Source: SAR86 cluster bacterium (lineage in GTDB: Bacteria; Pseudomonadota; Gammaproteobacteria; Pseudomonadales; Pseudohongiellaceae). From it: a stretch of 48,031 nt of DNA. The position numbers were made by a program, and so were the translations under genes. A model generated the notes under the pieces. The model was given only the letters and a program-made list of their open reading frames with translations, was not told the origin of the DNA and ran no database searches. Below are positions 41,985 to 48,031 of the stretch, piece by piece. Location: the NCBI GenBank assembly GCA_002401885.1, contig NVUL01000016.1, positions 1 through 48,031 of the forward strand. Direction: 5' to 3'. Positions within the stretch are counted from its first letter, which is position 1. Each line of letters opens with the position of its first letter.

Positions 41985-44522
41985 TTAAGCTTGGGGCTTC
42001 GCATTCGGCTTCTTCCTGCGCCTAGCCGAAGGTTTCTTCTTGGGCTTTCCAGATACAGCGCTAGCCTTCTTGCCAGGAGTCTTCGTCGCTGTAGTTGTTC
42101 CCTTTCTGGATTTAGACTCCGAATTCGCCTGGCGTTTCTTGTGCTTCGATTTCTTAGAGGACTTCGGCTTCTTCGCGGAATCGGTTTTCTTCTTGGCGTA
42201 TTTTTCTTTTTTCGATTGCGCCTTTTTAGAATCAGTGTGTTTAGCTTTCGACTTGCCGAATTTTTTAGACGACTGCTTCAAGCCAATCATCTGTAGATCG
42301 ATCTTCTTGTCATTCAAATCAACGCGCACAACTTTAACTTCAACACTGTCACCGAGACGATAGGTCTTCTGGCTACGCTCACCACTCAGGCTATGATGCA
42401 CTGGATCGAAGTGGTAGTAATCGTTGCTAAGTTCACTAATATGCACCAGGCCTTCGACGTAAATTTCATTCAGTTCTACAAACAAACCAAAACTCGTGAC
42501 CGAGGTAACGGTACCAACGAACTCGTCTCCCACGCGGTCCTGCATGTACTCACATTTCAGCGCGTCTATAACGCTATAGCTCGCCGCATCAGCGCGACGC
42601 TCCGAAGTAGAACAGATCTCGCCCAATTCGATCATGTCTTTTAAGTCGAATGGGTAGATAACTTTTTTCGCTAGATCCGCCGCTCCGCTGTGTTTCTTAA
42701 CGTGAGGTCCAGGCTTGTTACGAACTAGGTACCTGATGGCGCGATGCACCAGCAAGTCTGGATAACGACGAATGGGTGAAGTGAAGTGGGCATAGGCCTC
42801 GTAGCCCAAACCGAAATGCCCTAGATTCTCCGGCTGATAGACAGCCTGCATCAGAGAGCGAATCAGCATTGTCTGCAACAAAATACGGTCGGGGCGACCC
42901 GCCATCTGCTTCAGTACATACTGATAGTCCGCAGGCTCTGGCTTGTCACCGCCCGGTAAATGCAGATCCAACTCCTTGAGGAACATGCGCAGATTCTCTA
43001 GCTTGTCCGGATTCGGGCCTTCATGCACACGGTAGAGAGCGGGCAGCTTAGAGTCTTCCAAAAGGCGCGCCGCCGCTACGTTCGCGCACAGCATGCATTC
43101 TTCGATCAAGCGATGCGCGTCGTTGCGGTACACCGGGACGATCTCTCGTATCTTTCTGTCTTCGCCGAATACGATGCGCGTTTCTGTCGTATCGAAGTCC
43201 ATGGCACCGCCACTATCTCTTACGGCTCTTAGCGCATGAAAAAGAGAATATAGATTCTCGAAGTGCTCAATGAGGGACTCGTGACGCTTTTTAATAGTTG
43301 CCTGTATGCTCTTCTGAGCATCGCTCTGGGCAGGCTCCACGATGTCGGATACTTCGTTGTAGGTCATACGCGCATGAGAATGGATGACTGCCTCATAAAA
43401 ACTGTAGTCAGTCATCTCACCACTTGCCGATATTTCCATCTCGCACACCATCGTCAGTCTGTCGACTTTGGGCTTCAGTGAGCAGAGGCCATTGGAAAGT
43501 TTTTCTGGCAACATGGGAATCACGTGACCTGGAAAATAGACAGAGGTCGCTCGCGCGATAGCCTCTTCATCTAGCGCACTGCCGATCTTCACGTAGTGTG
43601 AGACATCGGCAATAGCGACGAAGAGTGTCCAGCCGCCCTCTTGATGCCGACGTGCAAACACCGCATCATCGAAATCTTTCGCGTCTTCGCCATCGATAGT
43701 AACGAATGGAATGTCTCTTAAATCGGCGCGCCCTTGAAGATCTGCCTCACCGACCTCTTCCGAAAAGCGATTAGTTTCTTTCTCTACGGCGGAAGGCCAG
43801 ACATGAGGAATGTCGTGACTGCGCACCGCTACCTCTATTTCCAGACCGGGCGTCGTGCTGTCGCCGAGAACTTCAACGATCTTCGCGATCGCCTTGCGTC
43901 GCCTGCTGGGATATTCGGTAATCTCTGCAACCACGAACTGACCATCTTTAGCATTGCCCGCGTGCTGATCCGGGATCATTATCTCGTGACTCACTCGCTT
44001 GCTATCGGGTACCAGAATGCCGAATCCGTCTTCTCGGTAATAGCGACCTACAATCTGCTCGAAGCGACGCTTGAGTATCTCGACGACCATGCCTTCGCGG
44101 CGGCCACGATTATCGAATCCGGAATGCCGCGCCAGCACTTCATCACCATCGAATAATTTCTCCATCTCCCGCGTACCGAGAAACATATCGCCGGAGCCGT
44201 CTTCGGGAATGAAGAATCCATAGCCATCTTTGTTACCCTGTATGCGACCTTTGAGCAGATCCATATGCGCAGGTAGGCCAAATAAACCCCGCCGATTGCT
44301 GATGATCTGACCATCGCGACTCATCGCGATCAGTCGGCGACGCAGCGCCTCGATCTGCTCCTCACCGGTCAATTTCATCTGTTCACACAGCGCCAGATGG
44401 CCAATTGGCTCACCGATCTGTTCTAACAGTTGAATAATGTATTCCCGGCTGGGAATGGGGTTGGCGTAGTTTTCAGCCTCACGCTTCGCGTGGGGATCTT
44501 TAGATTTTGGGGTTTTTGACAT
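41985..44522 (-). CDS. rnr: Ribonuclease R with lysine-rich tail
   Basis: 845 residues. N-terminal winged helix (about 24-85), two cold-shock domains, RNB catalytic domain (about 265-600) with the metal-binding motif IDGEDAKDFDDAV, an S1 domain (about 655-740, DEFVGTVTSVTSFGLFVEL), and a Lys/Ser-rich tail of about 95 residues (such as KKAQSKKEKYAKKK). RNase R is a 3'-5' exonuclease that can degrade structured RNA; the basic tail helps unwind and bind ribosomes or tmRNA. A TATAAT box lies 32 bp upstream of the ATG. Confidence 0.97.
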   Translation of the reverse strand: MSKTPKSKDPHAKREAENYANPIPSREYIIQLLEQIGEPIGHLALCEQMKLTGEEQIEALRRRLIAMSRDGQIISNRRGLFGLPAHMDLLKGRIQGNKDGYGFFIPEDGSGDMFLGTREMEKLFDGDEVLARHSGFDNRGRREGMVVEILKRRFEQIVGRYYREDGFGILVPDSKRVSHEIMIPDQHAGNAKDGQFVVAEITEYPSRRRKAIAKIVEVLGDSTTPGLEIEVAVRSHDIPHVWPSAVEKETNRFSEEVGEADLQGRADLRDIPFVTIDGEDAKDFDDAVFARRHQEGGWTLFVAIADVSHYVKIGSALDEEAIARATSVYFPGHVIPMLPEKLSNGLCSLKPKVDRLTMVCEMEISASGEMTDYSFYEAVIHSHARMTYNEVSDIVEPAQSDAQKSIQATIKKRHESLIEHFENLYSLFHALRAVRDSGGAMDFDTTETRIVFGEDRKIREIVPVYRNDAHRLIEECMLCANVAAARLLEDSKLPALYRVHEGPNPDKLENLRMFLKELDLHLPGGDKPEPADYQYVLKQMAGRPDRILLQTMLIRSLMQAVYQPENLGHFGLGYEAYAHFTSPIRRYPDLLVHRAIRYLVRNKPGPHVKKHSGAADLAKKVIYPFDLKDMIELGEICSTSERRADAASYSVIDALKCEYMQDRVGDEFVGTVTSVTSFGLFVELNEIYVEGLVHISELSNDYYHFDPVHHSLSGERSQKTYRLGDSVEVKVVRVDLNDKKIDLQMIGLKQSSKKFGKSKAKHTDSKKAQSKKEKYAKKKTDSAKKPKSSKKSKHKKRQANSESKSRKGTTTATKTPGKKASAVSGKPKKKPSARRRKKPNAKPQA

Positions 44523-44553
44523 TAAGAAAGGATACTAGAATTAAGAAGGCGGT

Positions 44554-44559
44554 ATTATA
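44554..44559 (-). promoter_or_regulatory. Candidate -10 box of rnr
   Basis: On the minus strand TATAAT lies 31 bp before the rnr start. No good -35 is found at the usual distance, so the promoter may rely on an activator or be weak. Confidence 0.4.
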
Positions 44560-44607
44560 CACCCAGCGATGTGCAAAGTATGTGACTGTGGACGCTAGGA
44601 ACTGCAT

Positions 44608-44682
44608 AAAATGCGTAGCATTTTGGACGCCCGCTTTACAGGGCGCCCCGCAGGGGTTGAAATGGCCCTAAGGCTATTTCAA
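44608..44682. repeat. Mini-hairpin cluster between rnr and tRNA-Leu
   Basis: Four stem-loops in 75 bp. AAAATGC-GTA-GCATTTT (44608-44624), CGCCC...GGGCG (44628-44645), CCCC-GCA-GGGG (44646-44656) and TTGAAATGGCC-CTAA-GGCTATTTCAA (44657-44682, 11 bp with one G-T pair). The last two match the arrangement at 34327-34363 and 45087-45119. The rest of the spacer to the tRNA promoter holds nothing I recognise. Confidence 0.75.
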
Positions 44683-44804
44683 TCAACTCCTCGCCGGCAC
44701 ACAACACCGACCTCCCTCGAAGCCACTGTATTTTTACTCTGCCCGCAATTGTTTATCTTCAAAATATGTAGCTGCAGACATTAGGGACTGCACAAACCAC
44801 GGTG

Positions 44805-44833
44805 TTGACAGCTTCCATGGCTCTCGTTAGAGT
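44805..44833 (+). promoter_or_regulatory. Promoter of tRNA-Leu
   Basis: TTGACA (44805-44810), a 17-bp spacer and TAGAGT (44828-44833), followed by a GC-rich discriminator (TGCGCTCC). That is the typical layout of stringently controlled stable-RNA promoters. It lies about 40 bp before the tRNA. Confidence 0.8.
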
Positions 44834-44874
44834 TGCGCTCCGGCCATTTAGAGACCGCGCCCATCTAAGATTAT

Positions 44875-44961
44875 GCCCAGGTGGTGGAATTGGTAGACAC
44901 GCTAGCTTCAGGTGCTAGTGACCGCAAGGTCGTGGAGGTTCAAGTCCTCTTCTGGGCACCA
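44875..44961 (+). tRNA. tRNA-Leu(CAG)
   Basis: 87 nt including an encoded CCA. Acceptor GCCCAGG pairs with TCTGGGC (one G-T pair). The anticodon arm CTAGC-TTCAGGT-GCTAG gives anticodon CAG, reading CUG. A long variable arm (TGACCGCAAGGTCG) marks a class II tRNA, and the T arm is GGAGG-TTCAAGT-CCTCT-like. A promoter and a terminator flank it, so it is a single-gene transcript. Confidence 0.96.
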
Positions 44962-45007
44962 TATACAAAACAGCCTCGCTTTCAGCGGGGCTGTTTTGTA
45001 TATGGTG
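44957..45007 (+). terminator. Long hairpin terminator of tRNA-Leu
   Basis: A 23-bp stem (44957-44979 with 44985-45007; one G-T pair, loop TTTCA). The left arm begins inside the tRNA's CACCA end. The inner GC part followed by TTTT resembles a normal terminator. Confidence 0.8.
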
Positions 45008-45047
45008 CGCCGGAGACTGGATGAGAAGAATCGATATGGTTCGACTA

Positions 45048-45193
45048 GTTGCGCCAGCAGTTTGCAACGAGCGCGCCAGCGCGAAGCCCGCAGGGGGCAA
45101 ACAGGCCTAAGCCTGTTTGGATTATTGACTCGCCCTTCCATGGGCTCGGGCTACGCCCAGCTAAAGCTGTCCTAACTTGCTCAGGCAAGTTAG
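45048..45193. repeat. Mini-hairpin cluster downstream of tRNA-Leu
   Basis: A dense row of stem-loops. GTTGC...GCAAC (45048-45068), CGCG-CCAG-CGCG (45072-45083), CCC-GCA-GGG (45087-45095), CAAACAGGC-CTAA-GCCTGTTTG (45098-45119, perfect 9 bp), GGGC-TAC-GCCC (45148-45158), AGCT-AA-AGCT (45159-45168) and CTAACTTGC-TCAG-GCAAGTTAG (45172-45193, perfect 9 bp). GACTCG near 45127 could pair with CGAGTC near 45201 to close the second half. No protein-coding features. Confidence 0.75.
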
Positions 45194-45241
45194 TCCGTCC
45201 CGAGTCGCCATCTCCTAATTGCCTGTCTCACGGCTACACTT

Positions 45242-45270
45242 TTCACAACCTTAAGTTGTTAAGTTGTGAA
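45242..45270. repeat. Isolated hairpin before the 45395 gene
   Basis: TTCACAAC(C)TTAA pairs with TTAAGTTGTGAA: a 12-bp stem with one bulged C and a GTTG loop. The rest of the spacer to 45394 shows only the AGGAG ribosome-binding site of the next gene. Confidence 0.65.
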
Positions 45271-45394
45271 TGATCTTACCCCAAGTATTTTCCATCGTTG
45301 TCCTGGTTCTATTTATGGGGGAAAGGTCACTCGCTAGCCAATTAATAATCTTTCGGTCTATGCTTACGCAAATCTAATAACAAGGAGATAAACC

Positions 45395-45937
45395 ATGGAC
45401 ATATTCGATTTTCTGCTAGTAGGCATTGAAGCGGGAATTGCACTTGCGGGATTTGCAGGCATCATCGCAACCTATCAAATCAATGATGTAACAAGGATTC
45501 GGCGCGCACCGGTAGCTGCGCTCACAGTGATTGTCCAGTTTTCTCTGCTGGCCGCATTAGTTTGCGCGACTAGCCTTTGCCTGAGCGCGTTTGGGGTAGC
45601 GGGTGAATCTTTATGGGCAGTAAATAGTATGAATGGAGCGATAATCACTATCATCGGGGCTTACAGTATTGCTAAAAGCATGAAGGGCGGCTTTACAAGA
45701 AAATCTAATTGGACGGTGTTCGTGATACTACAAGGCATAGGCGCGCTCGTCGCACTCGCAATGATCCTCAATGCGCTGAATATAGTCTTTCACAGGCAGC
45801 CCGGCCCTTTTATTGCTGGCATTATCTACGCACTGGGCGTGGCTAGCTACATGTTCTCGCGCTTGCTTCTGCTTCCACTCTGGCGGATTGTTAAAGAACA
45901 CGAGTCTGAAAAAGCCGCGGGAACAAGCTCAGCGTGA
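45395..45937 (+). CDS. Polytopic membrane protein of unknown function
   Basis: 180 residues with about five hydrophobic helices (LLVGIEAGIALAGFAGIIATY; LTVIVQFSLLAALVCATSLCL; SMNGAIITIIGAYSIAKS; TVFVILQGIGALVALAMIL; GPFIAGIIYALGVASYMFSRL) and a charged C-terminal tail. A strong AAGGAG ribosome-binding site precedes the ATG. I do not recognise the family by name. It lies between the tRNA-Leu region and the IS element and may be accessory cargo. Confidence 0.8.
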   Translation: MDIFDFLLVGIEAGIALAGFAGIIATYQINDVTRIRRAPVAALTVIVQFSLLAALVCATSLCLSAFGVAGESLWAVNSMNGAIITIIGAYSIAKSMKGGFTRKSNWTVFVILQGIGALVALAMILNALNIVFHRQPGPFIAGIIYALGVASYMFSRLLLLPLWRIVKEHESEKAAGTSSA

Positions 45938-46029
45938 AAGTGCTTTCTTGGTGCTAAGCGGCCCCAGATTTGCTGAAATCGAAGGTATCAACATGGCTGC
46001 TTTGTGGTGGAAGCGGTAGTAGCTACATG

Positions 46030-46134
46030 CTGAGATCGAGCGGAAAATACTGGAGGGTGAACGGCCGCTCAGTGTAATTAAGCAAAAACCATTCGGAACA
46101 AATAAACAAATTAAAAATACTTGGGGACACTAAT
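46030..46134 (+). pseudogene. Possible coding remnant next to the IS element
   Basis: A frame directly after two TAG stops reads LHAEIERKILEGERPLSVI and continues to a TAA at the IS border. The charged, protein-like sequence has no start codon and no upstream continuation. It may be the tail of a lost gene, but chance is not excluded. Confidence 0.25.
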
Positions 46135-46136
46135 AG

Positions 46137-46889
46137 TTTAGGGTCTTAGGAAGCAGATCGCATGCTAATATGCGTCTGAGCCTATGATTACCGGTACCAA
46201 CCGCTACTACAAATATTCAAAAATCAGTGAAGCCAAATTTCGCCAATTACTTAAGGCCTTCGCTATGGATTTCTCGGCCTCTGATACGGCTAAACTCACT
46301 GGGCTTAGCACTCGATCAACCAATGCAATATTTCTCAAAATACGTGCTCGTATTGCCTGCTATTGTGAATCTCAGTCCCCATTCTCCGGGGTAGTTGAAA
46401 TGGATGAATCTTACTTTGGTCCGACTCGAATTCGAGGTAAACGAGGTCGTGGTGCCGCAGGTAAAACCATTGTGTTTGGCATACTCAAACGCAATGACCA
46501 CGTCTTTACAGAAATCGTGCCTGATGCCAAAAAACGCTCACTTTTACCGGTAATTCGTGGCCAGGTAAGCCTTGATAGCGTAATCCATACAGATGGGTGG
46601 CGCGGCTATGATGGCTTAGTGGATGTCGGTTACGCAAAGCACTATCGTGTCCTTCACGGGCAGAATGAATTCGCTAATGGCAAAGCACATATTAATGGAA
46701 TCGAATCATTCTGGGCCTACGCCAAACTTCGGTTGGCTAAGTTTAAAGGCATCACCAAAAGAACATTTTATTTGCATCTTAAGGAGACCGAATTTCGTTT
46801 CAATCACCGCCGTGATAATGTGTATAAAACGTTACTAAAACTCTTAAGAACTGATCCAATTTAAGTGATTTGCTTCCTAAGACCCTAAA
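46137..46889 (+). mobile_element. IS1595-family insertion sequence, complete
   Basis: 753 bp bounded by 23-bp inverted repeats (46137-46159 and 46867-46889; one mismatch; outer part TTTAGGGTCTTAGGAAGCA). It contains a single intact transposase gene. The size fits the small IS1595/IS1016-like members. The 8 bp on each side (ACTAATAG and TAAATACC) do not match, so no target duplication is visible. Confidence 0.88.
46184..46864 (+). CDS. IS1595-family transposase
   Basis: 226 residues. An N-terminal HTH-like part (SASDTAKLTGLSTRSTNAIF) precedes an ISXO2-type DDE domain: D74 (VEMDESYFG), D137 (VIHTDGWRGYDGL) and N171/E174 (HINGIESFWAYAKLRLAKFKG). The last part, TEFRFNHRRDNVYKTLLKLL, is typical of the family. 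The frame is intact and fills the element, so it may still move. Confidence 0.92.
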   Translation: MITGTNRYYKYSKISEAKFRQLLKAFAMDFSASDTAKLTGLSTRSTNAIFLKIRARIACYCESQSPFSGVVEMDESYFGPTRIRGKRGRGAAGKTIVFGILKRNDHVFTEIVPDAKKRSLLPVIRGQVSLDSVIHTDGWRGYDGLVDVGYAKHYRVLHGQNEFANGKAHINGIESFWAYAKLRLAKFKGITKRTFYLHLKETEFRFNHRRDNVYKTLLKLLRTDPI

Positions 46890-46945
46890 TAAATACCGAT
46901 CCTGATTAGCGACTCAAATCAGTCTGATTGAACGTCAATTCGCAT

Positions 46946-46966
46946 CAGTAAGAGTTTTTCTTACTG
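46946..46966. repeat. Small hairpin downstream of the IS
   Basis: CAGTAAG and CTTACTG form a perfect 7-bp stem with loop AGTTTTT. Role unknown. The rest of the spacer up to 47025 shows nothing else. Confidence 0.4.
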
Positions 46967-47025
46967 TAGTCCTTTTTCTGTCACCTTATTCCCTTCTGTC
47001 CGGTTTTGGGGGTGGTCTCAACCGG

Positions 47026-47138
47026 TCAACGCAACACATGCACTAAATCTCTCCGCAGGGTTTCAAATTCTAATGCCTGCCGAGGTCGTTCATTCAGCCT
47101 GCGTGCCACCGCATTCAACGATGGATATAGAGCTATTG
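47026..47138 (-). pseudogene. IS30-family transposase, C-terminal remnant
   Basis: On the minus strand the DNA encodes LYPSLNAVARRLNERPRQAL, then EFETLRRDLVHVLR and a stop. This is the C-terminal signature of IS30-type transposases (LNxRPRxxLxFxTP). Nothing of the catalytic domain is present upstream, so it is a fragment left by deletion. Confidence 0.75.
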
Positions 47139-47273
47139 GCGTCAGTCAAGTTAAGTGATCAGCTCCTTGCTCCCTGCTCAAATTTCTTCCTCTAACGATG
47201 CGAATCCCCTATAGTTGCCTGCTACGGGAAATGTGCGTCACCGAAATCTAATTACAATATTAACGGATTCCAC

Positions 47274-48031
47274 ATGGATGATAGACGTCTCGCCGCGATA
47301 ATGTTTACCGACATTGTCGGTTACACCAGCATGATGGCAGCGGATGAGCAGCAGGCGCTTCGCGTTATTGTTCAACACCGGGAAATCCTCAAACCAGTCG
47401 TGGAAAAGTACAACGGTAGCTGGCTCAAGGAAATGGGCGACGGCACCCTGTCCAGTTTTCCCAGCAGTATTCAAGCAATCAATTGCGCCATAGAACTTCA
47501 GGCGAAGCTAAAACTAGTTCCAGAATTTACGATTAGGATCGGCATTCATCTGGGCGACGTGATTTTTGCCCACGATGATGTCTACGGAGACGGAGTGAAC
47601 GTGGCTTCCCGTATCGAGCCAACAGCTGCCCCCGGCGGCATCTCTATTTCCGGGCAGGTTTATGACACCATTACCAGTAACAGGGAAATTACAGCGGAGT
47701 ATCTCGGCGACAAGAATCTGAAACACGTTGCCCGTCCTGTTCGTATCTACGCAATAAGCAATTCAGATTTACCAATACCCGCTCCTTTCACCGATGAACC
47801 GCCCGAAGAATCCACCGCTGCTGCAGACCCCTCTCCTCTGGAATCAATCTCGGCCCCAGATGTTGCCTTCAAATCTAATAGCCTCTTCCAGGAGTTGCGG
47901 CGACGCAAGGTGTTTCGCGCAGGCATGGCCTATGTGATTGTGGCGTGGCTACTTATTCAAGTGAGCACCGCAATTTTGCCGGTGTACGATGTCCCAGTCT
48001 GGATAAATCAGGGTTTTCTGCTGTTACTGGC
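47274..48031 (+). CDS. Class III adenylate cyclase, membrane-anchored, 3' end beyond the right edge
   Basis: ATG 47274 opens a frame that runs off the window (252 codons seen). Residues 1-170 are a cyclase homology domain. Metal-binding D13 (FTDIVGYTSMM) and D56 (EMGDGTLSSF), the purine-selecting pair K52 and D102 (LKEMGD; DDVYGDGVNVASR), N109 and R113 are all present, so ATP is the expected substrate and cAMP the product. A Pro/Glu-rich linker (about 170-205) leads to RRRKVFRAGMAYVIVAWLLIQV, the start of a membrane helix. In similar proteins a TPR region follows; it would lie outside the window. Confidence 0.93.
   Translation, partial: MDDRRLAAIMFTDIVGYTSMMAADEQQALRVIVQHREILKPVVEKYNGSWLKEMGDGTLSSFPSSIQAINCAIELQAKLKLVPEFTIRIGIHLGDVIFAHDDVYGDGVNVASRIEPTAAPGGISISGQVYDTITSNREITAEYLGDKNLKHVARPVRIYAISNSDLPIPAPFTDEPPEESTAAADPSPLESISAPDVAFKSNSLFQELRRRKVFRAGMAYVIVAWLLIQVSTAILPVYDVPVWINQGFLLLL

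Noticed and set aside
41970-42363. Plus-strand frames rich in Phe/Leu opposite the 3' end of rnr
   Set aside because: They are the complement of the Lys-rich RNase R tail and not real membrane proteins.
44908-45175. Overlapping open frames on both strands across the tRNA-Leu and its terminator
   Set aside because: They are translations of the tRNA and its hairpin; peptides such as GLEPPRPCGH are well-known artefacts of tRNA-Leu antisense reading.
46129-46897. 8-bp target duplication around the IS1595 element
   Set aside because: Flanks ACTAATAG and TAAATACC do not match in any reasonable register.

Overview
The window reads as chromosomal DNA of a free-living, probably marine, gammaproteobacterium of moderate GC content. 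The strongest evidence is a conserved housekeeping block on the minus strand, in transcription order rnr, rlmB, rpsF, rpsR, a DUF2232-like membrane protein gene, rplI, dnaB, alr, radA. As I recall it, Pseudomonas has the same order as far as alr. Many secreted enzymes, a PQQ dehydrogenase, SulP, MFS and DAACS transporters, and tripartite-type efflux fit an aerobic heterotroph.

Layout. 1-2930: a Sec-exported RHS/YD-repeat protein, cut by the left edge. 3.3-6.3 kb: a PQQ dehydrogenase and an MscS channel. 6.5-10.1 kb: a stand-alone RlmK rRNA methyltransferase, a small exported lipocalin-like protein, and a SulP transporter with STAS and cyclic-nucleotide-binding domains. 10.5-12.6 kb: an exported unknown protein plus a matrixin-type metalloprotease. 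12.6-21.9 kb: mostly minus-strand accessory genes (cytochrome c/YVTN propeller, exported amidase, PKHD hydroxylase, exported RidA, TcyP-type cystine symporter, cupins, an NTF2-like protein, MlaA). 22-28.2 kb: a TetR regulator with two matching operators, and a four-gene MacAB-like efflux operon followed by an NTF2-like gene. 28.3-34.3 kb: an 11-repeat MORN protein, YadGH ABC exporter, M20 peptidase and spinster-type MFS carrier. 34.5-44.5 kb: the housekeeping block. 44.6-48 kb: tRNA-Leu(CAG) inside hairpin-rich spacers, a membrane protein, an intact IS1595-family element, an IS30 transposase remnant, and a class III adenylate cyclase cut by the right edge.

How the genes fit together. The TetR gene and mlaA are each preceded by TAGACnnGTCTA, so the regulator probably controls itself and an outer-membrane lipid-transport component. 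The efflux operon lies just upstream of tetR on the other strand. The cystine symporter and exported RidA are co-oriented and 40 bp apart. The most unusual non-coding signal is a set of tandem mini-hairpins. They follow the MFS gene and lie on both sides of the tRNA. Three clusters share the order short GC hairpin with a 3-nt loop, then a longer hairpin with a (C)TAA loop. They look like copies of one intergenic repeat or structured-RNA family. I saw no CRISPR array, no rRNA and no complete prophage.
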